59,440 nt of DNA from Synechococcus sp. AG-686-F08. GTDB lineage: Bacteria; Cyanobacteriota; Cyanobacteriia; PCC-6307; Cyanobiaceae. Numbering within the stretch: position 1 is the stretch's first letter; each line of letters starts with the position of its first letter. The notes below the pieces were generated by a model, which saw nothing but the letters and a program-made list of their open reading frames with translations, was not told where the DNA came from and searched no databases. The position numbers were made by a program, and so were the translations under genes. The DNA lies in the NCBI GenBank assembly GCA_003210315.1, contig QCVQ01000006.1:1-59440 (forward strand), read 5' to 3'. Positions 10,182 through 19,674 of the stretch are shown one piece after another.

Positions 10182-10358
10182 ATGCACTTCTCCTGGAAAC
10201 AACACCAAGAACTTTCCAGAAAAGTATCTAACAGTGCAGACACCGCTCAAGGCGTTGCTCTCGCACTGATGGGTGTGGGTTTATCAATACTGGCTAAGGA
10301 TCTTTTGGCTGCCGAGCTTCTCGATCATTCGAATTCACACACACCAACGAAGAACTAA
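10182..10358 (+). CDS. Small single-span membrane protein
   Basis: Fifty-eight residues from the ATG at 10182. An N-terminal helix (SWKQHQELSRKVSNSAD) precedes a hydrophobic, Gly/Ala-containing span (GVALALMGVGLSILAKDLLA), and a polar tail follows. A TTG at 10164 would add six residues. No strong ribosome site is visible. Its function is not recognisable. It is read away from the NblA-like gene, so the roughly 200 bp between them probably holds two promoters. Confidence 0.55.
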   Translation: MHFSWKQHQELSRKVSNSADTAQGVALALMGVGLSILAKDLLAAELLDHSNSHTPTKN

Positions 10359-10560
10359 CCGGTTGCCTGACAGTCTCAGCTGGTCCAAGGGAGAAATTTT
10401 CACATCAAGAGAACGTTTAATTCCGCATTCCACGGCCAAATCTGCCAGCAAGCAGAACTCAAAGAGAAACACCGCAACAGGCGTCGATTGGTGATTTCAG
10501 CTACTAGAAAAATCTAAAGCCCATCGACCCTCAAAACCAGGCTGCCTTTATCTCCGAAGG

Positions 10561-10593
10561 CTATCTTTGGATAGTCTCTCTACTAAAGAGAGT
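10561..10593 (+). other. Two adjacent small hairpins (leader or small RNA?)
   Basis: CTATC-tttg-GATAG (10561-10574) is followed after one base by CTCTC-tactaaa-GAGAG (10576-10592). Two stem-loops side by side in an otherwise gene-free stretch suggest a structured 5' leader, perhaps of the small frame at 10661, or a short RNA. No T run follows, so this is not a terminator on the + strand. Confidence 0.3.
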
Positions 10594-10660
10594 GTTGATG
10601 GATACAAACAGTGTCAAAGGGAAGACATAAGGTCACAAGTACGCTCAGTTGCGGAAACTT

Positions 10661-10831
10661 ATGACGACTCCACTCACCTCAACAAACGAAGACATTCCCA
10701 ATGGACAACTGATGCAATTAGCTTTAGAAGTCATGAGCCAAGCCATTGGATCACGACAGGATGATGATCAAAGCAGAGGACTATCATCCGAGCATAAAGA
10801 CCTTGCTCTCCCTCCGGTATGTGCTCTTTAG
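10661..10831 (+). CDS. Possible small protein, 56 residues
   Basis: The frame from ATG 10661 reads a plausible soluble, acidic peptide with the helix GQLMQLALEVMSQAIGSRQDDD. A weak GGAA stands about 8 nt upstream. No family recognised. A longer overlapping frame from 10567 has a poorer composition and I left it out. Confidence 0.35.
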   Translation: MTTPLTSTNEDIPNGQLMQLALEVMSQAIGSRQDDDQSRGLSSEHKDLALPPVCAL

Positions 10832-11380
10832 GTCAAAGTGCAGGACACTTTTGTCTCATTATCAAGCACTGAAAGCAACGAAGCAGATTCATAAGCAAGG
10901 TTCCCCATCCATACAAGGGCCTTAGTCTTAGCAAGAAAATTCTACGACTTTCTCGTCTTAAAATATTAATTGATAGTACTGGAAATCATCAGTTCCGCAT
11001 TGTCAGACATTGGCCATAGAATGACTCGCAAAAAATAAAAAACTTACGCGCACAAGTGATGCCTTATCAATGATTTTAAAATATTCAATTAAGCACATAA
11101 AGACTTCTCGCGTATTGCCTCAACCTACTAAAAGCAAATTCAATCGTATTAAGAAGTCCTACGTCTAACTCAAAGCAATACTCTGATTCACCCAATCAAT
11201 CGACTAAATCCTAAGCAGAAAGAAATCATAATAAACATTCACACTTTAACCCATATACTCAAATACCATCAGCACCATAAAAGCGGCTAGGCATTATTAC
11301 TCCTTAGAAGAATTATGTAGTTACTGATGCGGAGGAGGCAAATCCCCACTATTAAATTAATGACACCCACAGGAGTAGCA
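10832..11380. other. AT-rich noncoding stretch
   Basis: About 550 bp, visibly AT-rich compared with the flanks and with stop codons in every frame at short intervals. I see no tRNA, repeat array or terminator. It precedes the 27-residue membrane peptide and may include a long leader for it. Confidence 0.4.
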
Positions 11381-11464
11381 ATGAGCTTTACAGTTCCAGC
11401 AATCTCAATTGGTATCGTCACATACACATTATTTCACCTCTGCTTTTCACATCTTGTGCAGTAA
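11381..11464 (+). CDS. 27-residue membrane micropeptide
   Basis: ATG at 11381 is preceded by AGGAG with five bases between, an ideal ribosome site, and the frame stops at TAA 11462-11464. The peptide is almost entirely hydrophobic (ISIGIVTYTLFHLCFSHL), enough for one membrane span, with one Cys and two His near the end. An in-frame ATG at 11360 would add seven residues but has no ribosome site. A rho-independent terminator follows 33 bp later, so the unit has signs of a complete gene. It matches no photosystem or b6f small subunit that I know. Confidence 0.45.
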   Translation: MSFTVPAISIGIVTYTLFHLCFSHLVQ

Positions 11465-11497
11465 TCGCTACTAAAAAGAGAACAGCCCAACAACAAC

Positions 11498-11529
11498 ATC
11501 GCTTGCACCCCTCAGTGCGGGCGATTTTT
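11498..11529 (+). terminator. Rho-independent terminator
   Basis: Stem ATCGC/GCGAT (11498-11502 with 11521-11525) continues, after a small symmetric internal loop, into GCAC/GTGC (11505-11508 with 11515-11518). Five T residues follow. It would end the transcript of the 27-residue peptide. Confidence 0.7.
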
Positions 11530-11708
11530 ATTGGCTAAAATAGACGATAGAGAGCAAACATTAAGGAAACATTAAACGTTCGGACATGCATTCTTCTGCT
11601 TAAATTCATTTCTAGTGAGCAAATAAACCTAGGAACTATGTATATCGCAATCATTCGCTTGCCAACAAATAAAAATCATCGTAATCAATTCTCACTTGGG
11701 AGAACAAG

Positions 11709-11873
11709 ATGAAAGCAATTAAAACTGAACAAACCTACACCTCAATCACAGAGCGCTGGGATGCTGTGGATGCTTATCTGGAATGCGTCACAAGTTGCGG
11801 GCTCAAAGATGGAGTTTGCGTGACCATGTGTATCACCAAGCATCTTGAACAAGAGACGGTTATGGAGGATTGA
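11709..11873 (+). CDS. Small cysteine-motif protein (CX3C-X6-CX3C)
   Basis: A 54-residue protein with GGGAG seven bases upstream of the ATG. The N-terminal half (TYTSITERWDAVDAYLEC) looks helical and acidic. Then come two CX3C motifs, CVTSC and CVTMC, separated by GLKDGV, and a charged tail (KHLEQETVMED). Paired CX3C motifs can form a disulfide-stapled helical hairpin or bind a metal. I believe short proteins of this type recur in marine picocyanobacteria, but I know of no function. No signal peptide, so probably cytosolic. Confidence 0.65.
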   Translation: MKAIKTEQTYTSITERWDAVDAYLECVTSCGLKDGVCVTMCITKHLEQETVMED

Positions 11874-12219
11874 AAGAGATGGGCATTTGACATTGTCAAC
11901 GCTTGTCGCAAGCCCTTATGGCATCTGTTGAGAACTTATGCACATATTGGCTTGGATCATTCCAGATCATCATCTCTATCCATCTCTTGACAACCCTGCA
12001 TCAACTTGCAGAAACAGGTGCATAGGGAAATCCTAAAGTCCTGTTTCACCAATGGCTTTACGGTGATTGTGATTCATCCCTTGGTCCCAAATAAAACAAT
12101 AATTTGTTGACCAATTGTCAAATCAAAGGCTTTGATCTTCCCATTGGTATTGAGATGCATAGGGCTCATTCTGTTTGCACTTCCTTGCATCAGTCGTTCG
12201 GCGGATTAGAACCAATCTT
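11874..12219. other. Intergenic region, nothing recognised
   Basis: About 350 bp between the cysteine-motif gene and the 3' end of the RecD-like gene. No convincing frame, hairpin with T run, or repeat was seen. Confidence 0.35.
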
Positions 12220-13701
12220 TCATTGTTGTTTTTCATTCTTCAGCGCCCGCGACCAACGTTCCACCGCTTCGGCTGATGACGACCTTCCCGCCATCCAGAC
12301 AGCCTCTTGCGCCCGACTGACGGCGACGTAGGCCAACTGACGTCGCAGAACAAGGTCCTGCGGCCAGAACACGTCATCGGCAACAAATACCTCTCCAAAA
12401 CTGCTGCCTTGACTGCGATGAACAGTGAGTACGGCCGCTGGCCCCAATGAGGCGAACGCATCACGGATCAAGAAATAGCGACGCCACAGAGGCCGACCAC
12501 CGCGCTTTCCCGCATCCCTGGCCTGGGTTCGTAAACCCTTAAGAACCCCATCTAGTCGCTGCCGCGCAGCACTCCCGGAAGGCGGCTGCAACCGCAAACT
12601 GAGCTCAAGCTCTCCACTACGGACCTTCGCCGTCACGGTCTCGATCACAGGGGCCTCGAATCCAGCGAGTGCCATCTGCGTCTCCCCAGCAAAACCAAAT
12701 TCAGCCAGGTCACATCGCTCAGGGGTGACATCCTCCACCACCACTTCACGATTCGAGCCAAGAACCAGATCGGGTTCTTCTCCAGTTTCTGCGCCATCAC
12801 GAGAGGCCGGCGCCATCACCGCCGTCCGGCTGATCAGGACCTCACCAGGAAGAACGGCCATCTGGTCCGCCATCTCACCATGAATCGCTCGCCTGGCATG
12901 GGGCACCAGCGCATCCAAGGTGCGGTTGGTATAACAAAGTATTCGCGCTGCATCGGGGTTATCGCAAGCCGCAGCACGGCGCAGGCCATCTTGAGCTTGG
13001 AGCAGCCAAGCCGAGCGATTGAGTACACCCACCTGACCCAATTCGCTGCGCAGCGGAGGCATTAAAGGCGGCGGCTCACAGGGCAAACGTCCATCGCGCA
13101 AACAGCTTGCCAACTGCAGAACGGGGCCTTGGTGACGCACGACCTGCTTAAGCGACGCTGTGATCGCACGGTCCATGGAGAACACAGGGCTATCCGCTTC
13201 TCCCACAGGCGGAAGCTGGGCCGGATCTCCAACAAACACAAGCCGTGTCTTAAAGGGATGGGCGCACTGCAGTGCGACCGACAACAGCGAGCTGTCGACC
13301 ATGGAGGACTCATCAACCAAAACCAGGCCGAGATGTTCCAACGAACCTGCGGTTTGTTCCGTGGATTCGCAAACCTCCCGATCCCCTTGGCGACGCAACT
13401 TGAGTCGCAACAGTCGGTGGATTGTGGAGGGATACCAAGTGGGGTGAAGACCCTCTAAATCAAGGGCATGGCGCAACACACCAACGGCTTTGTGGGTTGG
13501 AGCCACAACGGTCCAACACAGCCCTGTGGCCTCCACTTGGCGCAGCAAACGCATTGAAAGGAAGGTTTTGCCACTGCCGGCATAACCACTCAACACAAAC
13601 GGGATGCCTGGGTCCTCGTTTGAAAGCCATGTCTCGAACAAGGCAGACGCCGTCTGCTGGTCGTCAGTGAGGATGGCCTCAGAAGGCTTCAGCCTGCTCA
13701 C
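12220..13701 (-). CDS. RecD-like superfamily 1 DNA helicase
   Basis: A 493-residue ATPase of the SF1B RecD/TraA kind. Walker A is GYAGSGKTFLS (about residues 39-49), Walker B VLVDESSMVD, motif III FVGDPAQLPPVG, and the C-terminal UvrD-like half contains LTVHRSQGSSFGEVFV and YVAVSRAQ. It lacks the long N-terminal extension of RecD2, so it is a short ATP-dependent 5'-3' helicase candidate. The GTG start overlaps the DUF212 stop as GTGA, so it is translationally coupled and last in the folD-crtE-DUF212 run. Its substrate is unknown. Confidence 0.9.
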   Translation of the reverse strand: MSRLKPSEAILTDDQQTASALFETWLSNEDPGIPFVLSGYAGSGKTFLSMRLLRQVEATGLCWTVVAPTHKAVGVLRHALDLEGLHPTWYPSTIHRLLRLKLRRQGDREVCESTEQTAGSLEHLGLVLVDESSMVDSSLLSVALQCAHPFKTRLVFVGDPAQLPPVGEADSPVFSMDRAITASLKQVVRHQGPVLQLASCLRDGRLPCEPPPLMPPLRSELGQVGVLNRSAWLLQAQDGLRRAAACDNPDAARILCYTNRTLDALVPHARRAIHGEMADQMAVLPGEVLISRTAVMAPASRDGAETGEEPDLVLGSNREVVVEDVTPERCDLAEFGFAGETQMALAGFEAPVIETVTAKVRSGELELSLRLQPPSGSAARQRLDGVLKGLRTQARDAGKRGGRPLWRRYFLIRDAFASLGPAAVLTVHRSQGSSFGEVFVADDVFWPQDLVLRRQLAYVAVSRAQEAVWMAGRSSSAEAVERWSRALKNEKQQ

Positions 13702-14213
13702 CCGCTGAACAAACCAAAGGCTTGGGCCAAGTGCAGAGGAGAGCCCACAAAAAAGAGTCCTGGGAGTGCAATCAAAGGTCCCAACAGACTGCCAACCAAA
13801 ACTTCCGTGCGGGTGTGACCAAGCCGTTCTTTCAGTGGCTTCTCCGGGGGGTCGGGCCAGAGCGAATCAGGAAGTTCGTTAAGGCGAGCGGCCGTGAATC
13901 CTGCCGCCCGGCGCACCCCACTGGCGTCGTACATCACCACAAAAGCCACCGTGGCAGCCAGCGCAAATGCAGGCTGATCAAAACCCATTTGCCAGCCGAC
14001 TCCAGCGGCAGTACCAGTGACCAATGCCGAGTGACTCGAGGGCATCCCTCCGGTCTCAAACAACACCGCAGGCCTCCAGCGCTGATACAGAACCAATTCC
14101 AGAAACAGCTTCGAGAACTGTGCCAAACCGCAGGCTGCCAATCCCCAGGCGAGCACAGCATTATCGAAAATCTGAGCAGGCATAGACAGCGTCGAGATCA
14201 TTGAAATCACCAT
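13698..14213 (-). CDS. DUF212 (divergent PAP2-like) membrane protein
   Basis: A 171-residue membrane protein related to acid phosphatase/vanadium haloperoxidases. The signature GGMPSSHSALVTGTAAGVGW and VMYDASGVRRAAG are both present; the Ser-His pair and Asp lie in the residual phosphatase-like site. I chose the ATG at 14213, two bases after the crtE stop. A DUF212 gene next to folD and crtE is a conserved cyanobacterial arrangement and suggests, without proof, a role linked to isoprenoid phosphates. Confidence 0.9.
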   Translation of the reverse strand: MVISMISTLSMPAQIFDNAVLAWGLAACGLAQFSKLFLELVLYQRWRPAVLFETGGMPSSHSALVTGTAAGVGWQMGFDQPAFALAATVAFVVMYDASGVRRAAGFTAARLNELPDSLWPDPPEKPLKERLGHTRTEVLVGSLLGPLIALPGLFFVGSPLHLAQAFGLFSG

Positions 14214-14215
14214 GG

Positions 14216-15181
<966 letters not shown>

Positions 15182-15195
15182 TCAGGCCGAGGGGT

Positions 15196-16077
15196 TCAAA
15201 CCACCAAATCAGATAATTCCAATGCAACCTGATGGCGTCGACACCAGGCCACCACAGTGTTGACCAGCAACATCGTCACCGTCATTGGACCAACCCCTCC
15301 AGGGACTGGCGAAAGAGCAGCAGCGATGGGCTCTAATTCCTCAGCACGCACATCACCGCAAAGCCCTCCCTCAGGGCGGCGATGAATGCCGACATCGACC
15401 ACCACACAACCGGGTGTGATGTGATCGGCACCGATCATTTCCGGGCGACCAGCAGCCACCACAAGAATCTCTGCCTGACGCGTGATCGATTTGAGATCTT
15501 GCGTGCGTGAGTGGGCCACCGTGACGGTGGCGTTCGCCGCCTGAAGCATGAGGGCCATCGGCTGACCCACCAAGATGCTGCGGCCCACCACGACGGCACG
15601 CTTGCCGGCGGGATCAATCCCCTGATCACGAAGCATCACCATCACGCCTGCCGGCGTGCAGCTTCGTGGACCCTGTTCACCCTTCAACAGGCGCCCAAGA
15701 TTCAAGGTGTGCAGTCCATCAGCATCTTTATTTGGATCGATTTCAGCCAGGAGCGGGGTCTCATCTAATCCCTCTGGCAGAGGAAGCTGGAGCAGGATTC
15801 CATCCACCCGCTCATCAGCATTCAGCTGGCGAATGGCTGTTAGCACCTCCTGCTGTGAAGCATGAGCCGGCAGATGGGAGCCAAAGCTCTCCACCCCGAT
15901 GCGTGCACAGGCTTTCTCCTTGTTGCGCACATAGACCGCACTGGCGGGATCGTCGCCAATGCGAAGCACCGCCAAGCCTGGTGATCGCCCTGCTGCCGCC
16001 ATGCCCTTTTGAATCTGCAGCTGCAACCGCACTTCAAGCTGCGCGGCGAGCTGCTTGCCATCCAGCCTGAGAGCCAT
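15196..16077 (-). CDS. folD: Bifunctional methylene-THF dehydrogenase / cyclohydrolase
   Basis: Interconverts 5,10-methylene-THF, methenyl-THF and 10-formyl-THF using NADP(H). The 293-residue enzyme begins [14 protein letters not shown] at ATG 16077; the frame is open far upstream but that part crosses the divergent HD-phosphohydrolase gene and is not homologous. Motifs: [13 protein letters not shown] with the catalytic Lys, [14 protein letters not shown], and the NADP-binding [11 protein letters not shown]. First gene of the folD-crtE-DUF212-helicase run. Confidence 0.96.
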   Translation of the reverse strand: MALRLDGKQLAAQLEVRLQLQIQKGMAAAGRSPGLAVLRIGDDPASAVYVRNKEKACARIGVESFGSHLPAHASQQEVLTAIRQLNADERVDGILLQLPLPEGLDETPLLAEIDPNKDADGLHTLNLGRLLKGEQGPRSCTPAGVMVMLRDQGIDPAGKRAVVVGRSILVGQPMALMLQAANATVTVAHSRTQDLKSITRQAEILVVAAGRPEMIGADHITPGCVVVDVGIHRRPEGGLCGDVRAEELEPIAAALSPVPGGVGPMTVTMLLVNTVVAWCRRHQVALELSDLVV

Positions 16078-16148
16078 CGAGGTCTGTTGACACTCACCCC
16101 AGCATGCTTCCTCAGCGGGGCTAGCGTCTGTATCAGTTATCAACAGCT

Positions 16149-17975
16149 GTGTTCCGATCTCATCCTCTGGCCAAGCTCTGGAGAAGCTGGTTGCGGAGTG
16201 AGTCACCGCGACGCCCTGTGCTGCGTTGGAACCGTCTACAGAAGGCGGGATTGCTGTTGGTCTGTATTGCCGTAGCCCTTGTCTCCAGCTGGCCATGGCT
16301 GGTGGAACCCGACTTACAACCCGGAATCCCAGCACCGTTTGATTCGATTGCGCCAAAAGCAGCGCGAGTGGTGGACAGCGAAGCACTTGAACAAAGGCGT
16401 TCCAGCTTGATGCCCAACACCTTTGTTCAGGTGGTGGATCCACAGCAATCAAGCCTCCTCAAACTGAGACTCGAGCGTCATCTCGCCGAATTGGAACGGG
16501 TCGCTCGAAGCCAAAATATCGACCGCATTGGCCCCGTCAATCTGACGACAAAAGAGCAATTTTGGCTGGAAAAAAGGTCGCAAAAGGATCGCAAAAGCTG
16601 GGACATGGCGATCCGCAGGGCTGTGGATCGGATGCTCAGCCAAGGCCTCGTCAACACCCTGGCGATTGAACAGCTGAGAAAGGCTTCATCACTGCAACTC
16701 GAAGCACTGGGGCCTGAAGATGCTCCAGCAAGAACCATCGGCAGCAAGATCGCCACGACCACGCTGCAAGGAGCCAGCAACCTCCAAACCGATCCCCTGC
16801 GCAGTCAACGACTGATCGAAGAGCTGATCACCCAGCAAGGGATCCCAACCATCGAAGTGAAAGCTGGCGATCTAATCACGCGCAAAGGCGAACCGATCAG
16901 CTCTCAGGCCTACGACGTGCTCGATTTCTTTGGGCTGATCAATCGCAGCCCAAAGCTAGGGATTTGGTTGTTGCGTTTCACTGAAGCTCTCGCGAGTTGC
17001 GGAGTGATGCTGCTCGTCATGAAACGGGAAAGGCCCTGCCTTGAGGCCTCTCACGGATTTTTGGCGATCGGCTTGCTGCTGATCAGCCAATTCAGCAAGA
17101 TTTGGTTTGGTGCAGCGGTGAGCCCCCTGGCTGTGATCGTGCCACCCACCCTGCTTTTAGCCCAAGGCCTTGGAACCACCAGTGGCCTGGCCTGGATGGC
17201 CGTGAGCTGTTTGCTTTGGCCTACCCCAGTGAGTGGATTGGGCGAAGGCCGGCTGCTGATCACAGCTGCCGTTGCGGCGATCGCCGCGCTACAGGCCGGA
17301 CGGTTACGCAGTAGAGCGCAGTTGTTGCAACTGGCGGTGTTGCTGCCATTGGGTGCCTTAGTCGCGGAGATGGTGGTGCTTCGGCAGCCGTTTAAAGCCG
17401 TGAACCTGTCCTGGACACGGCTCACACCCGATACAGGAGAACTCGCGTCCGAGGCCCTGCTGATGGGATTGCTGATGATGCTCACGATCTTGCTGATTCC
17501 ACTGCTGGAGAGCTCCTTCGGCCTGCTCACTCGGGCCCGTTTGATGGAACTAGCCGATCAGGAGCGTCCGCTGCTGCGCCGCTTGTCGTCAGAAGCACCC
17601 GGAACGTTTGAGCACACGCTGATGATCTGCGGGTTGGCAGAAGAGGGAGCTCGAGCCATTCGGGCCGATGTGGATCTGATCAAAACAGGATCCTTGTATC
17701 ACGATGTGGGCAAACTCCATGCCCCGAACTGGTTCATTGAGAATCAAACCACCGGCGAAGAAAATCCACACACCAAATTGAACGATCCGGTCGCGAGTGC
17801 CGGAGTGCTTCAGGCCCATGTGGACGAAGGCCTCAAACTGGCTCGGCGTTACCGCTTGCCGCGGCCGATCGCGGATTTCATTCCGGAGCATCAAGGTACC
17901 TTGCGCATGGGGTTTTTCCTGCATCAAGCCAAACAAAGGGATCCAAAGGTTTCAGAACACTTATTCCGCTACTGA
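16149..17975 (+). CDS. PgpH-like 7TM-HD phosphohydrolase, ended by an in-frame TGA
   Basis: Homologue of the 7TM receptor/HD family that includes c-di-AMP phosphodiesterase PgpH. After one N-terminal span (about residues 30-50) comes an extracytoplasmic region, then a block of about seven spans (about 280-460), then a cytosolic HD domain. Metal ligands visible are His489, His518-Asp519 (YHDVGKL) and a His in PEHQGT. The frame hits TGA at 17973-17975 straight after HLFRY, but the same frame continues with GPTPRSKETGILMLADG, the usual next block, up to 18254. The final HD-domain Asp (codon 625) lies beyond the stop. The GTG start faces folD, 71 bp apart. Confidence 0.85.
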   Translation: MFRSHPLAKLWRSWLRSESPRRPVLRWNRLQKAGLLLVCIAVALVSSWPWLVEPDLQPGIPAPFDSIAPKAARVVDSEALEQRRSSLMPNTFVQVVDPQQSSLLKLRLERHLAELERVARSQNIDRIGPVNLTTKEQFWLEKRSQKDRKSWDMAIRRAVDRMLSQGLVNTLAIEQLRKASSLQLEALGPEDAPARTIGSKIATTTLQGASNLQTDPLRSQRLIEELITQQGIPTIEVKAGDLITRKGEPISSQAYDVLDFFGLINRSPKLGIWLLRFTEALASCGVMLLVMKRERPCLEASHGFLAIGLLLISQFSKIWFGAAVSPLAVIVPPTLLLAQGLGTTSGLAWMAVSCLLWPTPVSGLGEGRLLITAAVAAIAALQAGRLRSRAQLLQLAVLLPLGALVAEMVVLRQPFKAVNLSWTRLTPDTGELASEALLMGLLMMLTILLIPLLESSFGLLTRARLMELADQERPLLRRLSSEAPGTFEHTLMICGLAEEGARAIRADVDLIKTGSLYHDVGKLHAPNWFIENQTTGEENPHTKLNDPVASAGVLQAHVDEGLKLARRYRLPRPIADFIPEHQGTLRMGFFLHQAKQRDPKVSEHLFRY

Positions 17976-18254
17976 GGCCCCACACCTCGATCGAAGGAAA
18001 CAGGAATCTTGATGCTGGCCGATGGGTGTGAGGCCGCCTTGCGATCACTCCCACCCGACACCAGCGACCGCGAAGCACAAACCACGGTGAAGCGCATCGT
18101 GGAAGCACGTTTAGCCGATGGACAGCTGCGTCAGAGCAGTCTGAGTCGTGCCGAGGTGGACCTGGTCATGCATGCGTTTGTACGCGTCTGGAGGCGCATG
18201 CGCCACCGCCGCATTCCCTATCCCATTCCGGCAAAACGCAGCTTCAGCGCCTAA
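17976..18254 (+). pseudogene. C-terminal remainder of the PgpH-like gene, in frame after TGA
   Basis: Ninety-two codons in the same frame as the upstream HD gene. They encode the family's closing part: GPTPRSKE, the helix with the last metal-binding Asp (ILMLADGCEAALRS), and a basic tail. Family members usually read FRYPGP where this sequence reads FRY-TGA-GP, so exactly one residue is replaced by a stop and no frame shift is needed. Coding character is undamaged. It could be a recent nonsense mutation, a sequencing error, UGA readthrough, or a separate restart at TTG/ATG 18009-18012. Confidence 0.8.
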
Positions 18255-18261
18255 GCGATCT

Positions 18262-18945
18262 CTAGGACCAAGGCAGGGAAGAGCGCACCCGAATGCGCTG
18301 ACCGCTGAATGGATCGGAAAAGCTCAAACCGAGCGCATGAAGGTGAAGTCGCTCTGTGGGGGAACCCAGCCAAGATGCTGCATAGATCGGATCGCCGATG
18401 ACGGGTAAACCAATCGCTGCCAAGTGCGCCCGCAATTGATGGGAACGACCTGTTCGAGGAGCGAGCCATAGGCGTGAGCGGGCCGATCCCAGCTGCGCGC
18501 AGCGCCACAAAGTCAAGCAGGAGCGTCCATCCCGGTGAGGCCCATAACGGGGTGGCTGGGCAGACAAACGCGCCAATGGCAAGCGCACCGCCCCTGAATG
18601 TGCGGTGGGATGACCACACACGTCGGCTGCATACAACTTGTGCACTTTCCGTTCGGCAAACAACCCTCCAAGCACTTTCAAGCTTTCTGGATCCCTGGCC
18701 AACAGCAGCAAACCGGACGTATCGCGATCAAGCCGATGGACGAGCCGCAGCTCCGGCCGAACAGCTTGTACGCGGGTAATCAAGGAATCGCTCTGGGCGT
18801 CGCCGAGACCGGGCTGGCTCAGCAGCCCGGAAGGCTTCTCCACAACCAAAAAACGTTGATGCCAGCAATGAACCTGAAGCCCTGCGAGGGTTCCTTCAAA
18901 CGATTTCGACGCCTCAGACACCGCTCGTTTAGAGGCGACCACCAC
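18262..18945 (-). CDS. RluA-family pseudouridine synthase
   Basis: Converts specific rRNA or tRNA uridines to pseudouridine. Motif II HRLDRDTSGLLLLAR with the catalytic Asp, the early LVVEKPSGLLSQPG and the late GRSHQLRAHLAAIGLPVIGDPIY are typical of RluA/RluC/RluD-like enzymes. No S4 domain is present. The start is uncertain; I use GTG 18945, just inside the preceding membrane-protein gene, because the residues further up are low-complexity and belong to that gene's other frame. Target site cannot be told from sequence. Confidence 0.9.
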   Translation of the reverse strand: MVVASKRAVSEASKSFEGTLAGLQVHCWHQRFLVVEKPSGLLSQPGLGDAQSDSLITRVQAVRPELRLVHRLDRDTSGLLLLARDPESLKVLGGLFAERKVHKLYAADVCGHPTAHSGAVRLPLARLSAQPPRYGPHRDGRSCLTLWRCAQLGSARSRLWLAPRTGRSHQLRAHLAAIGLPVIGDPIYAASWLGSPTERLHLHALGLSFSDPFSGQRIRVRSSLPWS

Positions 18946-19336
18946 GGCGATGGCCCGGACGGCACCAATAGAGCAGGGCGAGCACGTTGAGAACGCCCAA
19001 CACAATCGAGGCCACCCCCAACGCAATCGCTTGCTCTCCGCCCCCAAACGCAAGCAAGGAGAGGCGCACGATGCCGTAGGGCAGAGATCCAGCCAAGGCC
19101 ATCGACAACGAGACGATGGCCAAAATCACTCCCCAGTGCCGCTCACCGAGCAAACCAGCAGAGGCCACAATCCCCACGATCGCCGCCGGCCAGGCAAGGG
19201 CGAACGCCACGCTGATGGTGGCGGCCTGAAGGCTGGGTGCTTGGAAAGCAACAAGACCAATCACCGGCAAAGCCAGTAAATTCCCGATTAGTCCAAGCCA
19301 GGTCATCAACCAATAGCCGGGCAACTTGGGACCCAT
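18929..19336 (-). CDS. Small four-span membrane protein
   Basis: A 135-residue hydrophobic protein with spans at about residues 9-31, 39-62, 68-92 and 101-123, ending in a basic tail (CRPGHRRGGRL). No motif identifies a substrate. It ends inside the start of the RluA-type gene, so the two are probably co-transcribed. Confidence 0.7.
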   Translation of the reverse strand: MGPKLPGYWLMTWLGLIGNLLALPVIGLVAFQAPSLQAATISVAFALAWPAAIVGIVASAGLLGERHWGVILAIVSLSMALAGSLPYGIVRLSLLAFGGGEQAIALGVASIVLGVLNVLALLYWCRPGHRRGGRL

Positions 19337-19377
19337 CGAAGATCAGACCAGGAAGGGCCACCGTAAACACCGGCGTG

Positions 19378-19674
19378 TCAGTTCTCGTCATCCAGCAAGG
19401 TCTCGAGGGTTGCGAGAAGTAGGGCAATCGCTTCAGCCCTGGTTAAAGCGGCATCACTGACCTCATCCACCCAGCCCTGACAGAGCGTTTCAATTTCCTC
19501 AAACAACGGCCCAGCACTGCGCAGAGCTTCCATCACGGCTGCGGAGGAGGTTTCATCCCGTTCATCGCCATCCATCACCACATAACGACGCCCGTCCTCC
19601 CCCATATATGTGAGACGACCCTCTGCATCGATGTTGGGTCCGGTAATAGGCGTGATCGGTGCGTCCTCATCCAT
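19378..19674 (-). CDS. Conserved-looking hypothetical protein, 98 residues
   Basis: An acidic soluble protein. The N-terminal half has a beta-like stretch (GRLTYMGEDGRRYVVMDGDE), the C-terminal half two helices (VMEALRSAGPLFEEIETLC and EAIALLLATLETLL). No known family recognised. Its start overlaps the end of the upstream secreted HExxH gene by 8 bp. Confidence 0.75.
   Translation of the reverse strand: MDEDAPITPITGPNIDAEGRLTYMGEDGRRYVVMDGDERDETSSAAVMEALRSAGPLFEEIETLCQGWVDEVSDAALTRAEAIALLLATLETLLDDEN

Noticed and set aside
16078-16452. N-terminal extension of the folD frame (124 extra residues)
   Set aside because: It runs antisense through the divergent HD gene's 5' end, and the FolD family starts at [10 protein letters not shown].
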